From Cyanobacteriota bacterium SRBZ.bins.94.201705 (GTDB lineage: Bacteria; Cyanobacteriota; Cyanobacteriia; Cyanobacteriales; Cyanobacteriaceae): 49,860 nucleotides of DNA. Made by a program: the position numbers and the translations under genes. Of the stretch, positions 1-9,602 are shown piece by piece; within the stretch, counting starts at the first letter, position 1, and every line of letters starts with the position of its first letter. The notes beneath the pieces were generated by a model. It did not search any database and was not told the DNA's origin. It saw only the letters and a list, made by a program, of their open reading frames with translations. The stretch covers positions 1 to 49,860 of the forward strand of contig JAUQQP010000024.1 of assembly GCA_030549855.1 (NCBI GenBank). Direction: 5' to 3'.

Positions 1-1
1 G

Positions 2-1963
2 GGAAAGGCCACCAGGGAAGATTGCTATTCCCTGGCTTTGGCCTACTTTTTGGCTGGACAAGAGGAAGCCTCCCAGTCTCTATGGATGTCGTTGTTGTTG
101 GAGGCGGAGGATTTTCAAGGGGAGTTGGAGGCTATTATCTCCTTTTTGGATGAGGTGGGGAGGGAAGTACTAAAAAGAGGATCTCCTCAAACTGCCCTTG
201 GGGTTTATACAATCCTAGAGGAGTTGTTGTCTAACCGGGAAGAGGAAAGGGAAGAAGACGCTATATACTATCATCGGATAGGGTTGGCGGCAGAGTTGGC
301 GGCAGATTTCCCCCGTGTGGAGAGGTGTTACCTTAAGGCTGTCCAGTTGGGGAAGATAGTAGAGTGTTATAACCGTCTCGGGCTATTATACATGCAAGGG
401 GGAATGACGGAAAAGGCAATAGAAATCTTCCGACAAGAAGTATCCGACTATCCCCATGGCTACGCTGGTTATTTAAATCTATTCGCCGCCTATCACAAAA
501 GTGGTAGAATAAAAGAGGCTATTGAGGTGGCGGAAATAGCCGAAAGGGAATGCCCCGATTATACTCTCCTCTGGAAGATAAGAAAATATCTGATACTCCC
601 CCCTCTATATCACAGTCGGGAGGAGATGGAATACTACCGTCAAAGGTATGTCGAGGGATTGAATAGGCTGACGGAAGAGGTTTCTAATCTTGATTTAAAC
701 AATCCAGAGGTAAAACAAAAGGCTTTTGAGTGTTTTAGATGTAATGTCAACTTCGAGTTAGCCTATCAACGCTTCAATCATAAAGACTTACAGAAACAAT
801 ACGGAGACTTGTTAGCAAAAGTCTTGGCGGCTAACTATCCCGAGTGGGTAAAGCCAAAACCAAAGAAACCTGTTGTCAACCGCAAGATAAAAGTAGGATA
901 CGTATCCGAATGCATGTGTAGACATGTGGTTGCCAGACTCACTTCCGGCTGGTTACGCCACCACAATCGGGATAAGTTTGAAATCTACTCTTATTATACT
1001 GGTACCACCTACGACGAGGTAACCAGAGTCTACGAGGAAAACAGTCATTTCTTCTACCAGATAGACGGATTTGAGGCTGTTTGTCGTCAAATTCTCCAAG
1101 ATGACTTAGATATTCTGGTGTTGATAGAAATAGGCATGTCTCCCCAGATGGCTTTTCTGGGTAGTCTTAGACTCGCCCCAGTACAGTGTACCACATGGGC
1201 TCACCCGGAAACCTCTGGCCTTTCTCAGGTGGATTATTTTCTCTCTAGTGATTTAATGGAACCTGAAAACGCACAAGAGCACTACACAGAAAAGTTAATC
1301 CGTCTGCCAAACATCGGTGTCTCTTTCCAAAAGCCTTCTTTTCCAGAAAACCCTAAAGGTAGAGACTACTTCGGTTTACCCCAAGACAGTATTATATTCT
1401 TCTGTGGACAGAGTATTTTCAAGTATCTACCGGAAAACGATTATCTGTTAGCTACCATAGCCTCTCAAATCCCCAATAGTAAGTTTGTGTTCATCAGTCG
1501 TCCTAATCCGGAGTTAGCCAGTCAATTCCAACAACGTCTGGGTAAAGCCTTTCAACAGTTAGGACTAGACGTACGGGATTATACCATTTTTCTTCCCCAG
1601 TTGGGTAAAGAGGACTACTTGAACTTAAACCTAGTTTGTGATATATTCCTGGATAGCCTGGGATGGTCAGGAGGTGGCACAACCCTAGAAGCCTTGGCTT
1701 GTCTGCTGCCAGTGGTGACTATGCCCGGCGAATTCATGCGTGGCCGACACTCCTATGCTATCCTTACTATGCTGGGAGTAACAGAAACCATTGCCCACTC
1801 TCAACAAGAGTATATTGATATTGCTGTCAGACTGGCAAAAGACAAACACTGGCGTCAGACTATTAGAGACAAAATTGCCCAAAACCACCACCGTCTCTAT
1901 GACGATGTAGAATGTGTTAGAGGATTGGAACAATTTTTTTCACAGGTGGTAGAATGTCCTTAG
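2..1963 (+). CDS. TPR / O-GlcNAc transferase-like glycosyltransferase (5' partial)
   Basis: The reading frame is open to the first base of the window, so the start lies upstream; a TTG at 38 is unlikely to be the real start because TPR-like sequence (ALAYFLAGQEE) runs through it. The N-terminal ~270 residues are helical TPR-type repeats. The C-terminal half (from KIKVGYVSE) is the catalytic region of the SPINDLY/OGT type (GT41 family). It shows the LAPVQ..WAHPETSG segment, the SGGGTTLEAL sugar-nucleotide loop and a GRHSYAIL segment. Such proteins transfer a sugar from a UDP/GDP donor to protein or glycan acceptors in the cytoplasm; the substrate cannot be read here. A paralogue follows 91 nt downstream on the same strand, so the two are probably co-transcribed. 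Confidence 0.85.
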   Translation, partial: GKATREDCYSLALAYFLAGQEEASQSLWMSLLLEAEDFQGELEAIISFLDEVGREVLKRGSPQTALGVYTILEELLSNREEEREEDAIYYHRIGLAAELAADFPRVERCYLKAVQLGKIVECYNRLGLLYMQGGMTEKAIEIFRQEVSDYPHGYAGYLNLFAAYHKSGRIKEAIEVAEIAERECPDYTLLWKIRKYLILPPLYHSREEMEYYRQRYVEGLNRLTEEVSNLDLNNPEVKQKAFECFRCNVNFELAYQRFNHKDLQKQYGDLLAKVLAANYPEWVKPKPKKPVVNRKIKVGYVSECMCRHVVARLTSGWLRHHNRDKFEIYSYYTGTTYDEVTRVYEENSHFFYQIDGFEAVCRQILQDDLDILVLIEIGMSPQMAFLGSLRLAPVQCTTWAHPETSGLSQVDYFLSSDLMEPENAQEHYTEKLIRLPNIGVSFQKPSFPENPKGRDYFGLPQDSIIFFCGQSIFKYLPENDYLLATIASQIPNSKFVFISRPNPELASQFQQRLGKAFQQLGLDVRDYTIFLPQLGKEDYLNLNLVCDIFLDSLGWSGGGTTLEALACLLPVVTMPGEFMRGRHSYAILTMLGVTETIAHSQQEYIDIAVRLAKDKHWRQTIRDKIAQNHHRLYDDVECVRGLEQFFSQVVECP

Positions 1964-2054
1964 GAATAGGAGGGTGTAAAGCTTCTCTTGTCTCTAACCG
2001 TAGGGGGTTATAATAGCAACGATTGCCCCTTTGTTAGCCAAAATTTGGGATAAA

Positions 2055-4226
2055 ATGACAGCAGAAGAAATAACAGAATTTCTAACAACAGGAGATTATC
2101 CTTCGGCTATCGGTTTCTATGAGAAAAGAATAACAGAAAATCCAGAAGAAGTCACTAATTACTGGTATTTGGGCTTAGCCTATCTGTTAAATGGAAATGA
2201 GGAAGAAGCTGCTGCTACCTGGTTAATTCCCTTTGTACAGTTACAACCGGAAAATGTTGATAGCCTCAACGAGAGTCTGGTTAGTATTTTGGCGGCAGAA
2301 GCGAAAAAACAAGAGGAAATTAGTCAACCACATCAGGCTTTGGCCATAAGGGAAAAAATAGCAGAATTCGCCCCAGACAACTTGGAAAATATTTTAAGAC
2401 TGCTGCTACTTAAATTCCACCTAAACCAGTTTCATATATCCCTGTTGGAAGAATATAAATTGGCTGAAGTTATAAGAAAAAGTAATCTGAAGGGGAGGGA
2501 GAAACTCTTCCTGAAATTGTTAGATAAACTTCTAGATATACCTGATAGCCTCCTTGTGGGTTTTTTAGAGGAAATTCAGGAGACTTTCAGAGACAACAAG
2601 GATTTTTATGAATTACTCTTCGCCAAGGCTACCATAATAGCAGAAAAGAGATTTTTTTTTAAACAGGGGGCAATGCTTTTAGAAAAAACCCTCTCTTACC
2701 CCTGGCAAACTGAAGAGGAAAAAATGGAAAAATTATACCTCCTCTTCCGCTACTACTTCCGCGCCTTTCAACATAGAGAAGCAGAAAAAATCGCCCAAAT
2801 ATACAAGGAAAATAGCAACACCCTCATGGAAAAACTTATAGCCAGCCACATGTTTGTCTATAACAGCATCGTGAAAGGAAATTGGCTGGATGTAGATAAA
2901 TGCGTCGAGGAATATAAGAATAGTCTAAAAGCAGTAATCAACTCCCCAGAGAAAATTCAGAAAAAGTACCTTAAGGAAAGACTAATAGACCCATTGTACT
3001 CTCTATTCTACCTCCAAGATAACCCCCGAGAAAATAGACTGTTCGTCAATAGTTTAACTGAAATATTTCAAGAGGGAACACGAAGTATATTTAGTTGCCC
3101 AATTCCCCTGTGTAGGCCACAAAAAAGACAAAAAAAACTGAAAATAGGTTATATTGGACACACTCTTAGAAGTCACTCTGTGGGTTTACTCAGTCGCTGG
3201 TTAATCAGCCATCATGATAGGGAGAATTTCTCCATCTATGTTTACCTCGTCTGTCAACCGGAAGACTACATCACCCAGGTATTCTTTAAGGATAGAGTAG
3301 ATAAAACCTATAGTGGTGGCAGAGATGTAAATGAATACATCACCGAAATAGAAAAAGACGAAATAGACATATTAGTAGACTTAGATAGCTTCACCCATGA
3401 CATCACCGCTATTATAATGTCTCTTAAACCCGCCCCTATCCAAGTAAGTTGGCTGGGGATGGATAGTAGTGGCATCCCTGGTATAGACTATTTTATCGCT
3501 GACCCCTACGTTTTACCAGAAAATGCCCAGGAATATTACAGAGAAAAAATCTGGCGTCTACCCCATACCTATGTGGCAGTAGACGGTTTTGAAACTGACA
3601 TTCCTACCCTTAAACGACAACATTTGGGAATCGACGAAAAGGCAGTTGTTTATCTCAATATCCAAAACTCCTTCAAACGCAACCCCCACATCATCCGTCT
3701 GCAAATGCAAATCCTAAAGGCTGTGGCAAACAGCTATCTACTCATCAAGGGTTTTGGTGACGAAAAGGCTACTGTTGACTTGTTTACCACCATCGCTACC
3801 TCTGAAGGCGTCAACCCCGACAGAATTATACTCCTCCCTCGCACCCCCACCGAGGCTATCCACCGTGCTAACCTTAAAATAGCAGATGTTGTCCTCGATA
3901 CCTACCCCTACAACGGTGCTACCACCACCCTGGAAACCCTATGGCAGGAAATACCAATAGTTACAAGAGTAGGGGAACAATTCGCCGCCCGTAACAGTTA
4001 TAGTTTTATGATGAATGTAGGGGTAAGGGAGGGAATAGCTTTCAGTGACGAGGAATATGTAGAATGGGGGATACTCCTGGGCAAAGACGAGAATTTACGT
4101 AAACGAGTAAGTTGGAAACTAAGACAGGCTAAACATACCTCCCCCCTGTGGAATGCTAAACAATTCGCAATAGACATGGAAAACGCCTATCGTCAAATGT
4201 GGGAAATCTATGCCAGTAACTGTTAG
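2055..4226 (+). CDS. TPR / O-GlcNAc transferase-like glycosyltransferase
   Basis: About 723 residues from the ATG at 2055; an in-frame TTG at 2031 is the alternative, but the ATG has GGGA six nt upstream and gives a normal MTAEEITEF start. Residues ~1-350 are degenerate TPR helices. The rest is a GT41-like catalytic region with KIGYIGHTLRSHSVG, PAPIQVSWLGMDSSG, LPENAQEYYREKIWRLP and YNGATTTLETLW (donor-binding loop). It is paralogous to the upstream partial gene. A TATAAT at 2009-2014 in the 91-nt gap could give it its own promoter, but I see no good -35. Its stop codon overlaps that of the converging glycosyltransferase by 4 nt. Acceptor unknown; a role in cell-surface glycan or protein glycosylation is inference from the neighbouring glycosyltransferases. 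Confidence 0.85.
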   Translation: MTAEEITEFLTTGDYPSAIGFYEKRITENPEEVTNYWYLGLAYLLNGNEEEAAATWLIPFVQLQPENVDSLNESLVSILAAEAKKQEEISQPHQALAIREKIAEFAPDNLENILRLLLLKFHLNQFHISLLEEYKLAEVIRKSNLKGREKLFLKLLDKLLDIPDSLLVGFLEEIQETFRDNKDFYELLFAKATIIAEKRFFFKQGAMLLEKTLSYPWQTEEEKMEKLYLLFRYYFRAFQHREAEKIAQIYKENSNTLMEKLIASHMFVYNSIVKGNWLDVDKCVEEYKNSLKAVINSPEKIQKKYLKERLIDPLYSLFYLQDNPRENRLFVNSLTEIFQEGTRSIFSCPIPLCRPQKRQKKLKIGYIGHTLRSHSVGLLSRWLISHHDRENFSIYVYLVCQPEDYITQVFFKDRVDKTYSGGRDVNEYITEIEKDEIDILVDLDSFTHDITAIIMSLKPAPIQVSWLGMDSSGIPGIDYFIADPYVLPENAQEYYREKIWRLPHTYVAVDGFETDIPTLKRQHLGIDEKAVVYLNIQNSFKRNPHIIRLQMQILKAVANSYLLIKGFGDEKATVDLFTTIATSEGVNPDRIILLPRTPTEAIHRANLKIADVVLDTYPYNGATTTLETLWQEIPIVTRVGEQFAARNSYSFMMNVGVREGIAFSDEEYVEWGILLGKDENLRKRVSWKLRQAKHTSPLWNAKQFAIDMENAYRQMWEIYASNC

Positions 4227-7200
4227 ACTATCCTGTCTAATTTCTCCCCCTCCACCACTGGTAACTCTTTGAATAAATCTCCCTCAGCCTTTTGTTTATC
4301 CTCCAACGGAAAGGAAATTCTGGCTTTTATTTTTGGCAACAACTTCCGCCACTGTCTTTCATTTAAATCCCCCACCAATACTATGTTTAGATATTTTTCC
4401 AAGTCTAACCCTCCCTGTAACATCAATTCCATCACTACCCCAGACACCAGTAGGTTAGCATCCTCCTTACTGTAACCACTGGTATCTACAATCAGAGTAA
4501 CAGTCTTGTCAGTCTTGCCGGCATATACAGTCAGTTTTTCTATAATACCAGTCAATGCCCCAGTCAATTCCTCTTCCCCCTGCCACTGGGGAAATATCAC
4601 ATAATTGCAGTCTGTCAGCTTGACGGGAAGGGAAACAACGTCTAAAATAGTGTCCTTGACAATTGAAGCAGTGGTAGCCCAAGAAAACTGTTTTGCCCTT
4701 TTTATCCCCTCTTTTATCAGTCTTTCCCTGACGCTGGGTTTTTGTATCTCACATAAGGCTTCTGCCATCCCCTCCACATCATCCTCCTCTACATAAATTG
4801 CTGCCTCCCCTGCTACTTCTGGTAAAGATGCATTTGGGGTGGTAATTATAGGACAACCACAAGCCATTGCTTCCAAAAGCGGCAACCCAAAACCTTCATA
4901 TCTTGAAGGATACACCAGTGCTACAGCCCCACTATATGCCACCCTTAACTCCTCATCCTCTAAATATAAACTATGCACACTACATCCTGTGGTATACTCC
5001 CGCCATTCCGGTGGTAACTGGTTGCCTTTACCGGTAGTGACAATGTCAAAACTCTCCCTATTAGCCAGTTTACTAAAAGCCCTGAAAAAAAGAATGGTAT
5101 TTTTGTATGTGCCTTCCCCCAAAGGACTAGTAATGAGAAAATAGGGTTTATAGATACCATATTTGTGTTTGAATCTAACAATCTCCTCTACTGTTGCCGG
5201 ATAAAATTCCTCTCCCACCCCATTGTAGGCAATAGTGATGTCTGTTTCTTTGATGTGGGGATAAATCTGCCGTAGACAAAGGGCAGTATTTTTAGAAACG
5301 CATATATAATGGCTAGCATAGCGGATAGCATCTGTTTTTCCCCGCCAGGAGGGATGATTCAAATCTAGTCCTAGTAATTCCGGAATCATGTCGTGTACCA
5401 TTAAAATGGAAGGGGTAGTCTGGGGAATGGTGTAGTAGGTAGATATAAACAATTCTGCCTCTTCCTCGTCACAAACAAGTTGCAACAGACGACGATCCTC
5501 TTCTATATTGTTTACATTGTAGGCGGGAATGGTGCGATAACGAATCCCCTCTATTCTCGGCGCCGTGTTGGCCCTATCCAGTACTATAATATGACTGGCA
5601 AACTCCCCCTTCGCCCATTCCCTTAACAAACTATACCACACCCGGGCAATCCCCGTCTGCCACAGTTGGAAAAAGACTCCGTCTATTACAATTATCGGCG
5701 ATTTGGGCTCAAAAGTTCTGGTGGTTTTTTGCCTGCCTGTAATCTTACTAATAAGTATCTCATAATCTCGCCCTAATAGGGACTCTTTATTTGGGGGTTT
5801 TACCTCCCCTCTTTTTATCAAATTAAATAGATTTTCCGGCAGGTTTCTCTTAACAGTCAAAAGATGTAAAGATTCCCCGTCAGTGTAGAGTTTTAAGTTA
5901 TATTTCTCTGCCAGTATTTCCAAGGCTTTTCTAGTATAAATTACAACGCGTTGCCCCTCGTGGGGCGCATAATACCACCACTCATCTGGCTTGGGATTAT
6001 TCTCGGGTAACAGCTGGGTAGAAATGAATAAATTTCGGGAATACTGCAGGATATTTTCTAATTCTTCAAGGGGGTTATTCAAATGCTCAAATACTTCTAA
6101 AGCCGTCACCAACTCAAAGTTTTTATCCTGGCATTCTGCTAGCTCAAACCCGGTAGCAAATATATTCCGGCAAAACTTATCATACCAGTAAAAGTCAAAA
6201 CCCCTATCTCTCATCAAACGCACAAAAACTCCATAGCCACCCCCATAATCCAAAAATTTACCTTCATGATTAAAATAGTTAAACAACAATTTTGCGGTAA
6301 TTTCAGCCAGAAAATTATTCCTATACAATAACCCTATGTCACTGGCGGCTATTGCCTCCGCATATGCCTCCTCCAACCAGTAAGGATTCTCGGTTTGGAC
6401 AAAGCCACAATTGCTACACCGATAGTATTTCACATTGTATTTCTGCAATACCCTGGCTGTGGCAAAATAGTAAGAATCCCACTGACAAATTTTACACTCT
6501 GTTGGACAAATTGCCCCACTAAATTGCGTTTCTTCTGTAAAATTATCTGCTTCTATGTGACGAGTGATAGTTGGCGGGTGTTTTAAGGGGAAATCCATCG
6601 CCGCCACTGGCATGTTGGCAAAAATACTCTCCCTTTGAATAGTATGAGTCGCCTCTACCCCAAAACCAATATTGGTGACTAAATTAACTTCTGGTAAAAT
6701 ACAAAGACCATTGTTATTCCATAAGGCAAACACCCAAACATAATCCCAAGTATCAAACCCATCATAGACTGCCTGGAATACTTTTGACCAGTAAGCTGCT
6801 GCCTGGGTGTTTTTTAAAAACTCATTCAGCCAACCACTATCCCTCAATTCTGGCCATTTTCTCATAGCATCATCATATTTTTGCCATGCCCGACGCCAGG
6901 TTGCCCATCCCCAACAATGGCCATAACGAGAGAAATAATAGCTATATCCTGTTTTATTGCGGCCAAACTGGAAATTATCTCCAGAAATCATCATTATTCT
7001 CTCATTTTCCCTATATTTCTCCAGTAACTCCTCACAATAGCGGAAAAAACTGGGGTGAGGAATACAATCGTCTTCCAGAATAATAGCCTCCTCTACCTGG
7101 GAAAATACCCAATCTAAACCACTGCTAACCCTTTTTCTACAACCTAAATTTACCTCCGAATAGTTAGTCAAAATCTCACAATCCCAATCTACCTCCTTAA

Positions 7201-7378
7201 TAACCTCCCTAGCTTGCCAACATCTTTCCCATTCTCCCGGCTTGTCTTCTCTCGCTCCATCTGCTATTACTAGCAAGTAGGGGGGTTTTACCTTTCGTAT
7301 TGCGTTAAGTACTCTTCTTGTAGTCTCCGGCCTTTTGAAAATAATTAGGGCTACCGGTGTTTTTATTTTTTGTGTCAT
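4223..7378 (-). CDS. Trifunctional GT2 - SAM methyltransferase - GT4 fusion protein
   Basis: A 1051-residue protein with at least three modules. Residues ~1-280 look like a GT2-fold glycosyltransferase: LIIFKRPETTRRVL at the start, then EAIILEDDCIPHPSFF with the acidic EDD metal/nucleotide site and a GHCWGWATWRRAW segment. Residues ~290-540 begin with a CxxC...CxxC zinc-ribbon-like segment (CKIC and CSNC) and continue into a class I SAM methyltransferase (LDYGGGYGVFVRLM, then TALEVFEHL). Residues ~560-920 are a GT4/GT-B glycosyltransferase with YPSRYEGFGLPLLEAMACG and PEVAGEAA. The last ~125 residues match nothing I recognise. The order resembles large enzymes that build or cap surface polysaccharides (inference). 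ATG at 7378. It converges on the preceding gene with a 4-nt stop overlap. Confidence 0.85.
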   Translation of the reverse strand: MTQKIKTPVALIIFKRPETTRRVLNAIRKVKPPYLLVIADGAREDKPGEWERCWQAREVIKEVDWDCEILTNYSEVNLGCRKRVSSGLDWVFSQVEEAIILEDDCIPHPSFFRYCEELLEKYRENERIMMISGDNFQFGRNKTGYSYYFSRYGHCWGWATWRRAWQKYDDAMRKWPELRDSGWLNEFLKNTQAAAYWSKVFQAVYDGFDTWDYVWVFALWNNNGLCILPEVNLVTNIGFGVEATHTIQRESIFANMPVAAMDFPLKHPPTITRHIEADNFTEETQFSGAICPTECKICQWDSYYFATARVLQKYNVKYYRCSNCGFVQTENPYWLEEAYAEAIAASDIGLLYRNNFLAEITAKLLFNYFNHEGKFLDYGGGYGVFVRLMRDRGFDFYWYDKFCRNIFATGFELAECQDKNFELVTALEVFEHLNNPLEELENILQYSRNLFISTQLLPENNPKPDEWWYYAPHEGQRVVIYTRKALEILAEKYNLKLYTDGESLHLLTVKRNLPENLFNLIKRGEVKPPNKESLLGRDYEILISKITGRQKTTRTFEPKSPIIVIDGVFFQLWQTGIARVWYSLLREWAKGEFASHIIVLDRANTAPRIEGIRYRTIPAYNVNNIEEDRRLLQLVCDEEEAELFISTYYTIPQTTPSILMVHDMIPELLGLDLNHPSWRGKTDAIRYASHYICVSKNTALCLRQIYPHIKETDITIAYNGVGEEFYPATVEEIVRFKHKYGIYKPYFLITSPLGEGTYKNTILFFRAFSKLANRESFDIVTTGKGNQLPPEWREYTTGCSVHSLYLEDEELRVAYSGAVALVYPSRYEGFGLPLLEAMACGCPIITTPNASLPEVAGEAAIYVEEDDVEGMAEALCEIQKPSVRERLIKEGIKRAKQFSWATTASIVKDTILDVVSLPVKLTDCNYVIFPQWQGEEELTGALTGIIEKLTVYAGKTDKTVTLIVDTSGYSKEDANLLVSGVVMELMLQGGLDLEKYLNIVLVGDLNERQWRKLLPKIKARISFPLEDKQKAEGDLFKELPVVEGEKLDRIV

Positions 7379-7600
7379 TTCCCCTTCCTACTAACAATTC
7401 ACTCCCTATTTATTCTACTCTATTCCCTGAATTTTATTTTTTATTAATACTAGTGTAACATAATAAATATTAATGCCTCCATCTCTCCAATTTAAGATTA
7501 ACAATAATTGGCCACATTGTCCTATTAATTGAAGCCCCTATAAGTTATAATATCAAAATGTACTTCTTGCTAAATCTAGGGGTCGCCCAGGAAATAATGG

Positions 7601-9598
7601 ATGATTATATTCAAACAATTGGTTTTAGAAAACTTTGGCCCTTATAAGGGAAGAAATGTTATCAATCTTTCCCCCAGAGAAGATTTGGGGAATCCCCCTA
7701 TTATCCTCATCGGCGGCATGAATGGAGGAGGAAAAACCACATTATTGGATGCTATTAAATTAGCCCTATACGGCAAACGCGCCGAAGGCTGTAACCGTCA
7801 TAATCTCAATTATAGGGAGTTTTTGTTAGACTGTGTTAATCGGCAAATCAATGTCGGTGAATATACTCGGATAGAATTGGCTTTTGACTATCTATTCGAT
7901 AAGGAACATTATCCTATAAGGGTCATCCGTTTCTGGGATAAAATTATAGCGAATGGCTGCGAGCATCTCTCCGTTATGATGGGAGATTATCCCGACGTAG
8001 AATTAACAGACAATTGGGAGGAATATGTAGAGACAATTTTACCTGTTGGCTTGTCTAATCTCTACTTCTGTGATGGCGAAAACATAAAAGATTTGGCAGA
8101 AAAGGACTTGGTTTCCCCCACTATAGTAAAGGCTATTAAATCCATTGTCGGTTTGGATATTGTTGATAGACTGGTAGTGGACTTGGATGCCTTGGCAAGC
8201 CGCAAAAAAAGGGAAGTTTTAGAAAATAACATGGGTGACATTCATTCCCTGGAAAACCAGTTAAGGAAATTGGAAGAAGAAAGGGAAATTTTACTCAGGG
8301 AAGAATCGGAAAAAAAGGCGGCTTTCTACCAAATCCAAGAAGAGTACAATAAAATTTCTAAACAGTGGCGAGATTTTGTTTCAAGGCATGAAGCTAGGAA
8401 ACAAGAGTTGAATCAAAAAATTCGTTATACCGAAAAGCAAATCCATAATCTAGAGTTGGAATTAAAACGTTTGGCTTATCAATATCTTCCCCTGGGTTTC
8501 ATCAAGACACTGCTAGAAGAATTAGAAGCGGAATTGCAACATCAGTGGCAACTAAAACAGCTAGAGATGTCCTATAATTTAGTGGGGGAAAGAGACAAAA
8601 AACTTATATCATTCCTGGAAGAAATTAGGGCAACACCAGAAATAATATCAGCGGTGGATTGCTATCTGGAAAAACAACGCCATCTGGACAGAATGCGGCT
8701 ACAGTCCAAAAGAATTTACTTACCCATAAAGACTAAAACCATAGCCAATTTTACCTCTATCGTAAACCACCTATTACCCCCCCAACTGGAAAAGGCTAAA
8801 ACTATTCTTGAATCCCTGGAGATTCTGGAAGAAGAATTGCTAAACACCGGTGAGGAATCCCAAGGTAATTTTAATGGCCAAGATGAAACATTGGAGCAAA
8901 AATTTCAAGCATTACAACAGCAACTGCTTCGGGCAAAAAGTGACTATGAAGCAATAAAAAAAAGACTGGATGAAGTGGAGGCTTCCATTGAATCCCTGGA
9001 GGCAAAATTGGACAATTGTAGCGAGAGAAAGGCGGAAGACTGTCCCTCCCAATATATACTAGAAACTGTACCTGTGATAAAGGAAACTCTTACCATTTTC
9101 CAAGAAAGGCTTGCTGATACTAAACTTAACAAACTAGAGTTAGAAGTCACTACTTGCTTCCGCTATCTCCTCCACAAAAACAATCTCATTGGCAGAGTGT
9201 GTTTGGAGGGAAATTTGATAAACCCAGAAGAGGATAACCTTAACATCCAATTATACGACTTGGAAGGAAAATTAATACCTAAACAAAGACTTTCTGCCGG
9301 AGAAAAACAAATCCTAGCTGTTTCCCTATTATGGGCATTGACTAGGATGTCTGAAAAAAATCTACCCGTTGTGATAGATACTCCTTTGGCAAGATTAGAC
9401 TCCTCCCACCGCCAAAATTTAGTACAACGTTATTTCCCTTCTGCCTCTCATCAGGTTATCCTTCTTTCCACTGACACGGAAATCGGTGAGGAGGAGGTGA
9501 CATTTTTCAGGGAAAAACAACTTATCTCCAGAGAATATCTGCTAAACCATGACAGCAAAAATCATCGCACCTCCATCCAAAGAGGCTATTTTTGGTAA
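7601..9598 (+). CDS. dndD: DndD-like SMC/Rad50-type ATPase
   Basis: 665 residues with the layout of an ABC/SMC ATPase. The N-terminal head has GGMNGGGKTT (Walker A, residues ~38-47) and a Q-loop region (LYFCDGENI). The middle is long coiled coil (~210-300 and ~400-500). The C-terminal head has SAGEKQILAVSLLWAL (ABC signature) and PVVIDTPLARLD (Walker B). NFGPYKG and YFCDGENI are typical of DndD of DNA phosphorothioation systems, where it acts with DndB, DndC and DndE. None of those is in this window, so the gene is an orphan here and may act elsewhere or in repair. There is no CxxC zinc hook, which argues against SbcC/Rad50 proper. A TATAAT lies near 7546 upstream. Its stop is four bases from that of the converging transporter gene. 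Confidence 0.8.
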   Translation: MIIFKQLVLENFGPYKGRNVINLSPREDLGNPPIILIGGMNGGGKTTLLDAIKLALYGKRAEGCNRHNLNYREFLLDCVNRQINVGEYTRIELAFDYLFDKEHYPIRVIRFWDKIIANGCEHLSVMMGDYPDVELTDNWEEYVETILPVGLSNLYFCDGENIKDLAEKDLVSPTIVKAIKSIVGLDIVDRLVVDLDALASRKKREVLENNMGDIHSLENQLRKLEEEREILLREESEKKAAFYQIQEEYNKISKQWRDFVSRHEARKQELNQKIRYTEKQIHNLELELKRLAYQYLPLGFIKTLLEELEAELQHQWQLKQLEMSYNLVGERDKKLISFLEEIRATPEIISAVDCYLEKQRHLDRMRLQSKRIYLPIKTKTIANFTSIVNHLLPPQLEKAKTILESLEILEEELLNTGEESQGNFNGQDETLEQKFQALQQQLLRAKSDYEAIKKRLDEVEASIESLEAKLDNCSERKAEDCPSQYILETVPVIKETLTIFQERLADTKLNKLELEVTTCFRYLLHKNNLIGRVCLEGNLINPEEDNLNIQLYDLEGKLIPKQRLSAGEKQILAVSLLWALTRMSEKNLPVVIDTPLARLDSSHRQNLVQRYFPSASHQVILLSTDTEIGEEEVTFFREKQLISREYLLNHDSKNHRTSIQRGYFW

Positions 9599-9602
9599 CT
9601 GT

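Noticed and set aside
8221-9020. SbcC/Rad50 identity for the DndD-like ATPase
   Set aside because: The coiled-coil centre has no CxxC zinc hook, and NFGPYKG / YFCDGENI fit DndD better.
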